Source: an uncultured Burkholderiaceae bacterium (GTDB lineage: Bacteria; Pseudomonadota; Gammaproteobacteria; Burkholderiales; Burkholderiaceae_B). Taken from it: DNA of 64,000 nucleotides. Both the position numbers and the translations under genes were made by a program. This document shows, one piece after another, positions 32,528-41,789 of this stretch. Numbering within the stretch: position 1 is the first letter of the stretch; the number at the start of each line of letters is the position of its first letter. The notes under the pieces are model-generated. The model had not been told where the DNA came from. It saw only the letters and a list, made by a program, of their open reading frames with translations, and ran no database searches. The stretch is from the NCBI GenBank assembly GCA_937888805.1, contig CALBEY010000134.1, positions 25,366 through 89,365 on the forward strand, written 5' to 3'.

Positions 32528-32550
32528 AGCCTCCTTCGGGAGGCTTTTTT
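32528..32550 (+). terminator. Intrinsic terminator of ompA
   Basis: AGCCTCC-TTCG-GGAGGCT followed by TTTTT: a 7-bp GC-rich stem with a UUCG tetraloop and U tract, 22 bp after the ompA stop. Confidence 0.93.
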
Positions 32551-32578
32551 AATTAGGGCATGGGGTTTTTGATTCCTT

Positions 32579-32632
32579 TGAGCCATGATCTGAGACAATT
32601 ATGGCTCATCAGAAGGTAAGAACCATGGCTCA
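32579..32632. repeat. Three copies of an 8-mer around the ubiG start
   Basis: TGAGCCAT (32579-32586) is the inverted copy of ATGGCTCA, which occurs at 32601-32608 and again at 32625-32632. The two direct copies both contain in-frame ATG codons of ubiG. The inverted copy can pair with either, so alternative hairpins could expose or hide the start. Confidence 0.6.
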
Positions 32633-33383
32633 AACAGAAACAAACCCAGCGGCTGAACCTATTCAAAACGTTGATCCCGCTGAAATTGAAAAATTTAGTG
32701 CCTTGGCATCGCGTTGGTGGGATCCCAATAGTGAGTTCAAGCCCTTGCATGTGATCAATCCATTGCGCTTGGCATGGATCAAGTCCTTGATCAATCCCGC
32801 TGATGTGTCCGCTGCTCTGGTTGGTCAGCGAATTGTTGACGTGGGTTGCGGTGGTGGCATTTTGGCTGAAGCCATGGCTTTGAGCGGTGCCGATGTTACA
32901 GGTATCGATTTGGCTGATAAGTCACTGACCGTCGCTAAGCTTCATAGTCTTGAGTCGGGTGTTCGAGTCAATTACCGCAAAATCAGTGCTGAAGAATTGG
33001 CCGATGAACAAAGTGAGCAGTACGACATTGTGGCTTGTATGGAGATGCTAGAACATGTACCAAATCCTGCCTCTGTTGTTCAAGCATGCGCCGATCTGGT
33101 CAAGCCGGGTGGTTGGTTGTTTTTTTCAACCTTGAATCGCAACCCAAAGTCATATCTTTTTGCCATTATCGGTGCTGAGTATGTCTTAAAGCTCTTGCCT
33201 AAAGGCACGCATCAGTGGGAAGCCTTTATCAAACCCAGCGAATTAGCAGAAGCTTGCCGAGCGGCCGGTTTGGACATCGTGGCTTTCAATGGCATGACAT
33301 ACAACCCTTTCTCTAAGACCTACAAACTGAGTCGGGATACCAGCGTTAACTATATGGTAGCAGCCCGCAAAGCCGTGCTCTGA
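32625..33383 (+). CDS. ubiG: Ubiquinone biosynthesis O-methyltransferase UbiG
   Basis: A 252-residue SAM-dependent methyltransferase performing both O-methylations of ubiquinone synthesis. Seen: [23 protein letters not shown] motif [22 protein letters not shown] and [10 protein letters not shown]. An in-frame ATG 24 bp upstream (32601) is possible, but AAGGTAAG precedes 32625 at good spacing. It is a separate transcription unit after the ompA terminator. A long leader with its own promoter separates it from rpsA. Confidence 0.95.
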   Translation: MAQTETNPAAEPIQNVDPAEIEKFSALASRWWDPNSEFKPLHVINPLRLAWIKSLINPADVSAALVGQRIVDVGCGGGILAEAMALSGADVTGIDLADKSLTVAKLHSLESGVRVNYRKISAEELADEQSEQYDIVACMEMLEHVPNPASVVQACADLVKPGGWLFFSTLNRNPKSYLFAIIGAEYVLKLLPKGTHQWEAFIKPSELAEACRAAGLDIVAFNGMTYNPFSKTYKLSRDTSVNYMVAARKAVL

Positions 33384-33442
33384 GTGGGATGCTTTGCAAA
33401 TCTAGGTTGTAGGCTATTTTTTATTGATTTTGAGCTAAGCGC

Positions 33443-33724
33443 TTGATCGAGCACGGAATTTTTATGTTATGCTCATCGGCTAACTAAATTTTTTGTGTTT
33501 TTTGAGAGTAATTTCTTGTTTAGTCGCACATTTTGACGGACAGCGGGCAGTTCTCGTGGTCTTAGACGGCAGCAAGAAACTCGAAACGGTACAGTCAGTT
33601 TGGTTTGATGACAGCGTCCATTGAATGTTGTATCCAAAGAATAAGCATTCGGTGGTTTTATTTAACACCGCCCGGGTAAGTCGGGCGAGAACCTGGATCA
33701 GCCGATCCCCTGGAAACTTTTTAC
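33443..33724 (+). promoter_or_regulatory. rpsA promoter and structured leader
   Basis: In the 341-bp gap before rpsA, TTGATC (33443-33448) with TTATGC/TATGCT at 33467-33473 is a plausible promoter, giving a leader of about 240 bases. Just before the start are two hairpins: CGCCCG-7-CGGGCG (33669-33687) and GGATC-AGCC-GATCC (33695-33708). Only a weak GGAAA lies before the ATG. E. coli rpsA also lacks a strong Shine-Dalgarno and uses leader hairpins for autogenous control by S1; the same logic here is inferred. No gene is seen in this gap. Confidence 0.5.
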
Positions 33725-35443
33725 ATGTCAATTGAATCCTCTAATGCGCTCTTAACAGGCGAAGTCAGTTTCGCCGACCTCTTTGCTGAAAGTATCAAAA
33801 AGCAAGATATGAAATCCGGTGAAGTCATTTCAGCGGAAGTTGTGCGAATCGATCATAACTTTGTGGTGGTGAACGCCGGTTTAAAATCCGAAGCCTTGAT
33901 TCCTCTCGAAGAGTTTCTAAACGACCAAGGTGAGCTTGAAGTTCAGCCTGGTGACTTCGTGTCTGTGGCCATCGATTCGCTGGAAAATGGTTATGGCGAT
34001 ACCATCTTGTCGCGTGACCGTGCCAAACGTCTTTCAGCTTGGTTGTCATTAGAAAAAGCATTGGAAAGCAATGAGTTGGTGGTCGGAACGATAACCGGCA
34101 AAGTCAAAGGTGGCCTGACCGTGATGACCAACGGTATTCGTGCCTTTTTGCCAGGCTCATTGGTTGATGTGCGTCCCGTTAAAGACACCACGCCATACGA
34201 AGGCAAAACCCTTGACTTTAAAGTCATCAAGCTTGACCGCAAGCGCAACAACGTGGTTGTGTCGCGCCGCGCTGTGCTTGAAGTCAGCATGGGCGAAGAG
34301 CGTCAGAAATTACTCGAAAACCTCAAAGAGGGCGCCATTATCAAGGGCGTCGTTAAGAACATCACCGATTACGGTGCGTTTGTTGACCTTGGCGGTATCG
34401 ATGGTCTGCTACACATCACTGACATGGCTTGGCGTCGCGTTCGTCACCCATCCGAAGTGTTAGCGGTTGGTCAAGAAATCGAAGCAAAAGTACTGAAATT
34501 TGACCAAGAGAAGAGCCGTGTGTCCTTGGGTGTCAAGCAGCTTGGCGAAGACCCATGGGTTGGTCTGGCTCGCCGCTATCCACAGGGCACCCGCCTGTTT
34601 GGCAAAGTGACTAACTTGACCGATTACGGCTCGTTCGTTGAAGTCGAAGCGGGGATTGAAGGATTGGTTCACGTTTCTGAAATGGATTGGACCAACAAGA
34701 ACGTTGACCCACGCAAAGTGGTGACGCTTGGTGAAGAAGTTGAAGTGATGGTTCTTGAGATCGACGAAGATCGTCGACGGATTTCATTGGGCATGAAACA
34801 GTGCCGTCAAAATCCATGGGAAGAGTTTGCAACCAACTTCAACCGCGGCGACAAGGTTAGCGGTGCCATCAAGTCAATCACTGACTTCGGCGTGTTTGTT
34901 GGATTGCCAGGTGGTATTGATGGTTTGGTGCACTTATCCGATTTGTCATGGGCCGATACCGGTGAAGAAGCGGTTCGCAACTTCAAGAAAGGTGACGAGC
35001 TTGAAGCGGTGGTCTTGGCCATTGACACCGATAAAGAGCGTATTTCGCTGGGGGTCAAACAACTTGAAGGCGATCCATTCAATAATTTCGTATCCACGCA
35101 TGACAAGGGTGCCGTTGTTCAAGGGACCGTCAAGACCGTCGATGCCAAAGGTGCTGTTGTCACGTTATCTCTAGAGGTTGAGGGTTATCTGCGTGCCTCT
35201 GAAATGGCATCAGGTCGAGTCGATGACGCAACAACGGTCATGAAAGAAGGTCAAGAGATCGAAGCCATGATCGTGAATGTTGACAAAAAGACCCGCTCGA
35301 TTCAGCTCTCAATCAAGGCCCGCGATAATGCAGGCACGGCAGGTACTTTGCAGAGAATGTCTGAGGCTGGTGCCAGTTCTGGCACAACCAACCTGGGTGC
35401 TTTGCTGAAAGCCAAGTTGGATCAAGCCAAAGACGATGAGTAA
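33725..35443 (+). CDS. rpsA: 30S ribosomal protein S1
   Basis: A 572-residue RNA-binding ribosomal protein needed for initiation on structured or weak-leader mRNAs. Six S1 (OB-fold) repeats are visible at about 30-100, 115-180, 200-270, 285-355, 372-442 and 459-527; repeats 3-6 are typical, for example [20 protein letters not shown] and [21 protein letters not shown]. The first two repeats are the divergent ribosome-binding ones. ihfB follows after 23 bp and probably shares the transcript. Confidence 0.97.
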   Translation: MSIESSNALLTGEVSFADLFAESIKKQDMKSGEVISAEVVRIDHNFVVVNAGLKSEALIPLEEFLNDQGELEVQPGDFVSVAIDSLENGYGDTILSRDRAKRLSAWLSLEKALESNELVVGTITGKVKGGLTVMTNGIRAFLPGSLVDVRPVKDTTPYEGKTLDFKVIKLDRKRNNVVVSRRAVLEVSMGEERQKLLENLKEGAIIKGVVKNITDYGAFVDLGGIDGLLHITDMAWRRVRHPSEVLAVGQEIEAKVLKFDQEKSRVSLGVKQLGEDPWVGLARRYPQGTRLFGKVTNLTDYGSFVEVEAGIEGLVHVSEMDWTNKNVDPRKVVTLGEEVEVMVLEIDEDRRRISLGMKQCRQNPWEEFATNFNRGDKVSGAIKSITDFGVFVGLPGGIDGLVHLSDLSWADTGEEAVRNFKKGDELEAVVLAIDTDKERISLGVKQLEGDPFNNFVSTHDKGAVVQGTVKTVDAKGAVVTLSLEVEGYLRASEMASGRVDDATTVMKEGQEIEAMIVNVDKKTRSIQLSIKARDNAGTAGTLQRMSEAGASSGTTNLGALLKAKLDQAKDDE

Positions 35444-35466
35444 ATTGACTTGGGATCCTGCGCGTT

Positions 35467-35757
35467 GTGACTAAGTCAGAACTCATTGCGGCATTGGCGG
35501 CAAGCCACCCACAGCTTGTCGCCAATGATGCTGACATCGCCGCTAAAACCATCATTGACGCCATGATTCAGTCATTGGCTGACGGTCATCGTATCGAGAT
35601 ACGTGGCTTTGGCAGTTTTGCATTGTCACAACGGGCACCTCGGATTGGTCGCAATCCCAAGACTGGCGAGAAAGTCATGGTGCCCGGTAAAGTGGTTCCC
35701 CATTTCAAAGCAGGTAAGGCATTGCGTGAAAGCGTTGATGGCCTCAAAGACCAGTAA
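35467..35757 (+). CDS. ihfB: Integration host factor subunit beta
   Basis: A 96-residue HU/IHF-family DNA-bending protein. Seen: [37 protein letters not shown] and [19 protein letters not shown], including the arm Pro that intercalates DNA. It pairs with IhfA (not in the window). The start is GTG, with no strong ribosome site. It follows rpsA as in most proteobacteria and is closed by a terminator. Confidence 0.96.
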   Translation: MTKSELIAALAASHPQLVANDADIAAKTIIDAMIQSLADGHRIEIRGFGSFALSQRAPRIGRNPKTGEKVMVPGKVVPHFKAGKALRESVDGLKDQ

Positions 35758-35762
35758 GCCTC

Positions 35763-35781
35763 AAAAGCCGCAGGCTTTTTT
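35763..35781 (+). terminator. Terminator of rpsA-ihfB
   Basis: AAAAGCC-GCA-GGCTTTT followed by TT: a 7-bp stem with a three-base loop and T tract starting 5 bp after the ihfB stop. Confidence 0.8.
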
Positions 35782-35838
35782 CGCCAAGCCACCTTGCTGC
35801 GTTTCTGACTGTTGTACTCACTGCGTGGGTGGTACATC

Positions 35839-36801
35839 ATGATTTTTGTCACCGGTGCTAACGGTTTTGTGGGTTCTGCACTCTGCACTCGGCTATCTGA
35901 GCAAAAAACACCGGTGGTTGCCGCCTCGCGCACCGATGGTAGTACCCGTCATTTGGCGCAATTGCCTTATGTGACAGCGTGTTTAGCGCCTGATTTGTTG
36001 AGCAGCGGGGCTGAGCAAGAATGGACGTCGGTTCTGGCAGGTTGTGAGGTGGTGGTGCATGCGGCAGCGCGTGTTCACGTCATGAGCACCCACGCTGACG
36101 ATGCCGCTTTGTTTACCCAAATTAATGTCAACGGGACTTTGACCGTGGCTCGGGCTGCTGTTCGTGCAGGGGTGAGACGGTTTGTTTATCTCAGTACCGT
36201 CAAAGTGCATGGCGAGCGCACAGCAATAGGCAAGCCTTTCGTGTTCAATCAAGCGCCCTGTCCTCTTGGCGCGTACGCCATTTCAAAGTATCAGGCTGAA
36301 CAAGGGCTGCGTGACATCGCCACTGAGACCGGTTTAGAGCTGGTGATCATCCGACCACCTTTGGTCTATGGCCCCGGTGCCAGTGGTAATTTGGCTTTGC
36401 TGATGCGCTGGCTAGCCAAAGGGGTGCCGCTACCGGTTGGCGCCATGGATCAAAACGCACGTAGCTTGGTTGGGCTCGATAATCTCGTGGACCTGATGGT
36501 GACATCAACTTGGCATCACGCCGCGGCTAATCAAACCTTTTTGGTCAGCGATGATCATGACCTCAGCACGCTTGAACTGGTCCGCCTGATTGCTCAAGCG
36601 GGCCGTCTGCCTGCGCGAACCGTCAGCGTGCCAGTACCTATTTTACGCGGCTTGGCTAGCTTGGTCGGAAAGTCTGGCTATGTCGATCGACTGACAGAAA
36701 GCCTGCAAGTGGATATTTCGGCGACCAAAGCGCTGCTGGGTTGGTCTGCGCCTGTCAGCATTAGAGACTCGATGGCCCGATTGTTTGAGTCTTGCGCTTG
36801 A
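35839..36801 (+). CDS. NAD-dependent epimerase/dehydratase (extended SDR)
   Basis: A 320-residue nucleotide-sugar-type short-chain dehydrogenase. Seen: GxxGxxG motif VTGANGFVGSALC at the N-terminus, STVKVHG around the catalytic Ser/Thr, YAISKYQAE (Tyr-x3-Lys) and PPLVYGPGASGN. The frame extends to 35812, but the ATG at 35839 gives the standard start. Its place between ihfB and the lap/hld genes suggests an envelope polysaccharide role such as UDP-GlcNAc/GalNAc epimerase; the substrate is not determined. Confidence 0.85.
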   Translation: MIFVTGANGFVGSALCTRLSEQKTPVVAASRTDGSTRHLAQLPYVTACLAPDLLSSGAEQEWTSVLAGCEVVVHAAARVHVMSTHADDAALFTQINVNGTLTVARAAVRAGVRRFVYLSTVKVHGERTAIGKPFVFNQAPCPLGAYAISKYQAEQGLRDIATETGLELVIIRPPLVYGPGASGNLALLMRWLAKGVPLPVGAMDQNARSLVGLDNLVDLMVTSTWHHAAANQTFLVSDDHDLSTLELVRLIAQAGRLPARTVSVPVPILRGLASLVGKSGYVDRLTESLQVDISATKALLGWSAPVSIRDSMARLFESCA

Positions 36802-36918
36802 CAATGTGATTCGTGTGTTCAGTGTGGTTCGTTCACGCAAGCCCTTGGATTACAATGAAAAGCATTGGGGCATCGTCAGACGCCATTCATTTGTTTCTCT
36901 CAGTGGAGAGTACCCGCC

Positions 36919-37224
36919 ATGCGTTATCTTGCTTGGGCTATCAAACTGGTGGTTTTTGTGTTTGTGGTGTTGTTTGCCTATAAGAACACGACACCGGTCG
37001 AGGTTGTTTTTTTTGACGGTATTCTGTGGTCTGATGTGCCGTTAATTGTTGTGATGTTGGTGACATTTGCAGTGGGTGGTTTGTTGGGCGTTGTCATCAT
37101 GCTGCCAAGCACTTGGCGGGGTCGCCGTGAAGCTGGCCGACTCAAAAAAGACCTCAATAAAGCGCAGTCTTTGGTGAGTCAATCAAAACCGGTTGCGAAC
37201 GCCACTGACGGCACACCGCTTTGA
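36919..37224 (+). CDS. lapA: LapA family inner-membrane protein (DUF1049)
   Basis: A 101-residue protein with two transmembrane helices (about 4-20 and 42-64) separated by the family NTTPVEVVFFDG segment, and a charged cytoplasmic tail (RREAGRLKKDL). LapA works with LapB to tune LPS synthesis by controlling FtsH turnover of LpxC. The ATG at 36919 follows GGAGAG. A -10-like TACAAT is at 36851-36856. lapB begins 20 bp downstream. Confidence 0.9.
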   Translation: MRYLAWAIKLVVFVFVVLFAYKNTTPVEVVFFDGILWSDVPLIVVMLVTFAVGGLLGVVIMLPSTWRGRREAGRLKKDLNKAQSLVSQSKPVANATDGTPL

Positions 37225-37244
37225 TACGGACTTGGTGAGTTTTT

Positions 37245-38444
37245 ATGGATTTTGAATCCTGGTGGTTGATTCTGTTTCCCCTGCTCTTTGGGCTGGGGTG
37301 GATGGCAGCCCGGTTTGATTTTAGGCAAATGCTGTCAGAAACTCGGGCCTTGCCAGACTCGTACTTCAAGGGATTAAACTTTCTTCTCAACGAGCAGCCT
37401 GATCGGGCGATAGATGCTTTTATCGAAGTGGCCAAGCTTGATCCTGAGACAACTGAGCTGCACTTCGCGCTTGGCAGCCTGTTTCGTCGACGAGGTGAAA
37501 TGGAGCGCGCGATTCGTGTCCATCAAAGTCTACTTTCTCGCTCAGACTTACCCGTTCGAGAGCGCGAACACGCGCTGCATGAAATCGCGCAAGATTATCT
37601 AAAAGCTGGGATGTTGGATCGAGCTGAGCTGGCCTATAAGGAACTCAGCCATACCCTTTACGAAGAATCATCGAGTCGTGCCCTGGTCCGAATCTACGAA
37701 TCTGAACACGATTGGCCGAGAGCCATCGAGGCCGTGACGCGCTTGGGCAAATTAACGGGCGAGTCCGTGGCGCAATTGGTGCACTACCACTGCGAAATGG
37801 CGCAAGCACGCCTGACACAACAACCCACTGATGTGTCTGCAGCCAAAGCCGCGCTTTTACTGGCTCGCCAGTGTTTGGATGCGACCGGTGACAGCACACA
37901 CGCCTCCCACGCCCGCGTACTGATGCTGGCCGGCGCTATCGCGCAGGGTGAAGGCGACGGGGCGCTTGAGCGTCAGCATTTGCGTCAAGTCATGAAAGAC
38001 GCACCTGAGTATGTTGGCCTTGTTGCCGACGAGCTACAGGCAAACTTTCTGTTAACAGACGAATCGCTCGAGCTATTACGCTTGCTGCGGACCCAGTATG
38101 GTCTCTACCCCAGTTTGGACTTGTTTGATGTCGTCTTTAGACTCATCAACACTCAAGAGGGCAGCCAAGCCGCATGGGTGTTTGCTGAGCAAGCGCTAAC
38201 GGTTAATCCGAGCCTATTGGGCTTTGAACATGCCTTACGTGTGAGCGCCAAAACCGAGACGTCGGTTTCTTTGGCGCCAATCGACACAGGCTTGCTACAA
38301 AAATTGATCGGTCGACACACCCAACGACTTGAGCGATTTGGTTGCCGCGTGTGCGGTTTTCAGGCGAAAGCGTTCTATTGGCAGTGCCCAGGTTGTCATG
38401 GTTGGGAGACGTATCCGCCCCGTCGTTTGGAAGAGTTGCAATGA
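37245..38444 (+). CDS. lapB: Lipopolysaccharide assembly protein LapB (YciM)
   Basis: A 399-residue protein with an N-terminal membrane helix (WWLILFPLLFGLGWMAARF), a run of TPR repeats, and a C-terminal rubredoxin-type metal site with Cys367, Cys370, Cys381 and Cys384 (CRVC and CPGC). LapB brings LpxC to FtsH and coordinates LPS assembly. It overlaps hldA by 4 bp, linking LPS control to core heptose synthesis. Confidence 0.95.
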   Translation: MDFESWWLILFPLLFGLGWMAARFDFRQMLSETRALPDSYFKGLNFLLNEQPDRAIDAFIEVAKLDPETTELHFALGSLFRRRGEMERAIRVHQSLLSRSDLPVREREHALHEIAQDYLKAGMLDRAELAYKELSHTLYEESSSRALVRIYESEHDWPRAIEAVTRLGKLTGESVAQLVHYHCEMAQARLTQQPTDVSAAKAALLLARQCLDATGDSTHASHARVLMLAGAIAQGEGDGALERQHLRQVMKDAPEYVGLVADELQANFLLTDESLELLRLLRTQYGLYPSLDLFDVVFRLINTQEGSQAAWVFAEQALTVNPSLLGFEHALRVSAKTETSVSLAPIDTGLLQKLIGRHTQRLERFGCRVCGFQAKAFYWQCPGCHGWETYPPRRLEELQ

Positions 38445-39370
38445 ATCAATTTCCGGCTGAAGCCGTCGCGCGTGTTCGCGTATTGGTGGTGGGTGACGTG
38501 ATGCTTGACCGCTATTGGTTTGGCGACGTTGACCGTATTTCACCCGAAGCCCCTGTGCCCGTGGTGCGCGTGGCGCGTCGCGAAGACCGCTTAGGCGGGG
38601 CTGCCAACGTGGCGCGTAATGCATCCGCGTTAGGCGCACGTGTGACGCTCGCGGGGATTGTGGGACGCGACGAACCTGGGCTGAAGGTTCACGCCATGTT
38701 GACTGAGGCTGGTATTGAAACGTGCTTAATTGACGACGATGATCAGCCCACGACACTAAAAATGCGGGTGCTGGGGCGCCAACAGCAAATGGTGCGGGTT
38801 GACTTTGAGCAGACGCCGTCGGCTCAGTGCGTGGGACGTCTGAATGAGACAGTGTTGTCATTGATTCAAGCCCATGACGTGCTGGTGTTGTCAGACTATG
38901 CCAAAGGCGCACTTGAAAATGTGGCGCAGTTGATTCAGGCATCCAAAGCATTGGGTGTGCCCGTGCTGGTGGATCCCAAAGGGTCGGACTACAGCCGCTA
39001 TCATGGGGCGAGCTTGGTTACCCCCAACCGCGCTGAGATGCAACTGGCGGTGGGTCACTGGGTTGACGAAGCGGATCTTGAAAAACGCGCCCAGGGCTTA
39101 CGCGAGCAGTTGTCCTTGCAGGCCTTGCTGGTGACGCGTTCTGAACAAGGCATGTCGCTCTTTATTCAGGGGGCTCGATTCGATGTTGCGGCTCAAGCAC
39201 AAGAGGTATTTGATGTGTCAGGTGCTGGAGACACGGTGTTGGCGACCTTGGCGGTGATTAAAGCCACTGGCGCCTCATGGGAGCAAGCCATGCAATGGGC
39301 CAATAAAGCGGGCGGTATAGTGGTGGGTAAATTGGGCACTTCGACTGTCACTGCGGAGGAATTGGCATGA
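38441..39370 (+). CDS. hldA: D-glycero-beta-D-manno-heptose-7-phosphate kinase
   Basis: A 309-residue PfkB/ribokinase-family kinase corresponding to the N-terminal half of E. coli HldE. Seen: [40 protein letters not shown] and the catalytic GAGDT ([15 protein letters not shown]). The adenylyltransferase half is absent and must be encoded elsewhere (HldC), as is common in betaproteobacteria. The start was set at the ATGA overlap with lapB; an upstream in-frame extension is antisense-like noise. It overlaps hldD by 4 bp. Confidence 0.94.
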   Translation: MNQFPAEAVARVRVLVVGDVMLDRYWFGDVDRISPEAPVPVVRVARREDRLGGAANVARNASALGARVTLAGIVGRDEPGLKVHAMLTEAGIETCLIDDDDQPTTLKMRVLGRQQQMVRVDFEQTPSAQCVGRLNETVLSLIQAHDVLVLSDYAKGALENVAQLIQASKALGVPVLVDPKGSDYSRYHGASLVTPNRAEMQLAVGHWVDEADLEKRAQGLREQLSLQALLVTRSEQGMSLFIQGARFDVAAQAQEVFDVSGAGDTVLATLAVIKATGASWEQAMQWANKAGGIVVGKLGTSTVTAEELA

Positions 39371-40362
39371 TTGTGGTTACCGGCGCGGCTGGCTTCATTG
39401 GATCGAATATCGTGCGTGGCTTAAATGCCCGCGGGGTGACGGATATTCTGGCGGTCGATGACCTAACCGATGGCGACAAGTTCGTTAATTTGGTGGGTTG
39501 CCAGATCACCGAGTACTTGGATAAAGACGTGTTTCGTGTGCAAATCTTGGCCGACACGGCACCCCAAATAGAGGCGATTTTTCATCAAGGGGCTTGCTCG
39601 GACACCACTGAGCGCAATGGCCAGTTCATGATGGACAATAACTATCGCGTCACTTTAGAGTTGTTTGAATGGGCGCAACGGCATCGCGTGCCGTTCATTT
39701 ATGCCTCATCGGCTGCCGTCTATGGCGCGGGCCCCAATTACGCCGAGCGGCTCGTCAACGAGCGTCCCTTAAACGTTTACGGCTACTCAAAGTTTCTGTT
39801 TGACCAAGTGGTTCGTTCACGCACAGACCAACTGACTGCCCAAGTGGTCGGCCTACGTTACTTCAACGTTTACGGCCCGCAAGAGCAGCACAAAGCGCGG
39901 ATGGCTTCTGTGGCCTTTCACAATATGAATCAATTTAAAAAAGACGGCCACGTCAAACTGTTTGGTGGTTGGGATGGTTATGTTGACGGAGGACAGATGC
40001 GCGACTTTATTTCAGTCGATGACGTGGTTTCGGTCAATCTGCACTTTTTGGATCATCCTGGCGTGAGCGGCATCTTCAATTGCGGCACCGGTCGTGCCCA
40101 GCCCTTTAATGATGTCGCCTGTGCGGTGATCAACACGTTGCGTGAAAGCCATCAACAAAAGGCACTGCCCATCAATGAGCTTGTCAGCGAAGGTTACCTG
40201 CGCTACGTGGCTTTTCCAGCGGATTTAAAAGGGCGCTATCAAAGCTATACCCAAGCCGACCTGACCGCGCTCAGGCAAGTGGGCTATGACAAACCTTTTA
40301 AAGATGTGCAAACAGGCGTCGCTGATTACGTGCGTTATCAGCTTGTGCAAAACCACAATTGA
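39367..40362 (+). CDS. hldD: ADP-L-glycero-D-manno-heptose 6-epimerase
   Basis: HldD makes the final ADP-heptose precursor for the LPS inner core. The 331-residue extended SDR has the NADP motif [37 protein letters not shown], catalytic YGYSKFLFD, and [13 protein letters not shown]. It is last of lapA-lapB-hldA-hldD, all tightly linked, which couples LPS amount with core sugar supply. Confidence 0.97.
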   Translation: MIVVTGAAGFIGSNIVRGLNARGVTDILAVDDLTDGDKFVNLVGCQITEYLDKDVFRVQILADTAPQIEAIFHQGACSDTTERNGQFMMDNNYRVTLELFEWAQRHRVPFIYASSAAVYGAGPNYAERLVNERPLNVYGYSKFLFDQVVRSRTDQLTAQVVGLRYFNVYGPQEQHKARMASVAFHNMNQFKKDGHVKLFGGWDGYVDGGQMRDFISVDDVVSVNLHFLDHPGVSGIFNCGTGRAQPFNDVACAVINTLRESHQQKALPINELVSEGYLRYVAFPADLKGRYQSYTQADLTALRQVGYDKPFKDVQTGVADYVRYQLVQNHN

Positions 40363-40375
40363 TTCTTGTCGTCAG

Positions 40376-40397
40376 GCGCATCAAACTTTGCGCTTTT
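40376..40397 (+). terminator. Weak terminator after hldD
   Basis: GCGCA, an 8-base loop, TGCGC then TTTT: a 5-bp stem starting 14 bp after the hldD stop. Confidence 0.4.
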
Positions 40398-40423
40398 AAT
40401 GACAGGGTCAAGGGGTGGGTGCG

Positions 40424-40807
40424 ATGATCGCAAGGCTTAGAACGATTTTAAAAGTTGGATTTTGTGGTTTTGTGCTGACAGGGTTGGTTCAGGCTGGTAC
40501 GGTCGATGTCAATGTGGCCACTGTGCAGGTGCTTCAATCTGTTAAAGGCATTGGGGTGGTTACCGCACAGCGCATTGTGGCTGAGCGAGCCAGAGGACCA
40601 TACGAGTCCTTGGAACACTTATCCGAGCGGTTGCCGGGCATTGGTGCCAAACGAATTCAGAAACTTGAAACAGCGGGTTTGTGTGCGGGCACAACGAAGG
40701 TCAGTTGCGCCATGCCGGTGGATCCAGTCGATCAAGCCGTTCCCAAACGTGACCGTGGTGCAGTCGGCAGTGAGGGCGTCACCCCAGCGGTGATCGACCT
40801 GCCTTAA
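40424..40807 (+). CDS. ComEA-like helix-hairpin-helix protein, exported
   Basis: A 127-residue protein with a hydrophobic signal segment (about 8-24) and a helix-hairpin-helix DNA-binding unit (VDVNVATVQVLQSVKGIG, then ERLPGIGAKRIQKL). This matches the short ComEA of Gram-negative bacteria, which binds incoming DNA in the periplasm. The tail (about 85-127) is Pro/Asp-rich and not conserved. A GTG at 40415 is an alternative start, but the ATG at 40424 follows AAGGGGTGGG. No other competence gene is adjacent. Confidence 0.85.
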   Translation: MIARLRTILKVGFCGFVLTGLVQAGTVDVNVATVQVLQSVKGIGVVTAQRIVAERARGPYESLEHLSERLPGIGAKRIQKLETAGLCAGTTKVSCAMPVDPVDQAVPKRDRGAVGSEGVTPAVIDLP

Positions 40808-40871
40808 AATAGAGCATTAACCAGCCGAGCTGATTGATCGGCTCCAAACGCTTGACACGGAAGCCAACAAG

Positions 40872-41789
40872 ATGAGTACTCATTCATACCCCAGCCTTGA
40901 ACAAACCGTTGGTCAGACACCTTTGGTGAGACTGCAACGCCTGCCCGGTGAGCTTGGCCAGGGTCGAGGCAATGTCATTTTGGGGAAAATGGAAGGCAAC
41001 AACCCAGCTGGCTCAGTCAAAGACCGCCCAGCTTTGTCGATGATTGTCGAGGCTGAAAAACGTGGTGAAATCAGTCCAGGCGACACCCTGATTGAGGCCA
41101 CCAGCGGCAATACAGGGATTGCGTTAGCGATGGTGGCTGCCATGCGTGGCTACAAAATGATTCTCATCATGCCCGATAACCTGTCGCTTGAACGACGCGC
41201 CTCGATGACGGCCTATGGTGCTGAGTTGATTCTGACGCCAGCCAGTGGTGGCGGCATGGAACATGCGCGCGATTTGGCCAGCCGCATGCAAAGCGAGGGT
41301 AAGGGCAAAGTGCTCGATCAGTTCGCCAATCCCGATAATCCACTGGCCCACTTTAGAACCACAGGCCCTGAAGTCTGGGCGCAGACGGGCGGACGGATTA
41401 CGCACTTTGTCAGCGCGATGGGCACGACTGGCACCATCATGGGTACTTCGATGTACTTGAAATCACAAAACCCAGCGATCCGCATTGTTGGGGCGCAACC
41501 CGCAGAGGGTTCCCAAATTCCGGGTATCCGCAAGTGGCCAGAGGCCTATTTACCCAAAATATATGATCCAGCCCGAGTCGATGAGTTCGAGCTCATTGAG
41601 CAAACCGAAGCCGAAGCGATGGCTCGCGCTATGGCCGCACAAGAAGGTATTTGTGCTGGCGTCTCGGCTGCGGGTGCTTTGGTGGCTGCACTGCGGGTGG
41701 CCGCTCGTGTCAACAATGCCACGATCGTTTTTATTGTTTGCGACCGGGGTGACCGTTACTTATCGACTGGTCTTTTTAACCAGCCCTAA
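40872..41789 (+). CDS. cysM: Cysteine synthase B
   Basis: A 305-residue O-acetylserine (thiol)-lyase. Seen: NNPAGSVKDRPA with PLP Lys50, EATSGNTGIALA, the glycine-rich AMGTTGTIMG phosphate loop and GICAGVSAAGA. Cys is formed from O-acetylserine and sulfide or thiosulfate. A 6-bp hairpin (AGCCGA/TCGGCT, 40823-40843) lies in its leader. The stop overlaps the convergent mltB end by 4 bp. Confidence 0.94.
   Translation: MSTHSYPSLEQTVGQTPLVRLQRLPGELGQGRGNVILGKMEGNNPAGSVKDRPALSMIVEAEKRGEISPGDTLIEATSGNTGIALAMVAAMRGYKMILIMPDNLSLERRASMTAYGAELILTPASGGGMEHARDLASRMQSEGKGKVLDQFANPDNPLAHFRTTGPEVWAQTGGRITHFVSAMGTTGTIMGTSMYLKSQNPAIRIVGAQPAEGSQIPGIRKWPEAYLPKIYDPARVDEFELIEQTEAEAMARAMAAQEGICAGVSAAGALVAALRVAARVNNATIVFIVCDRGDRYLSTGLFNQP

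Noticed and set aside
38441..39370. hldA as a truncated HldE missing its adenylyltransferase domain
   Set aside because: Separate kinase and adenylyltransferase genes are normal in betaproteobacteria.
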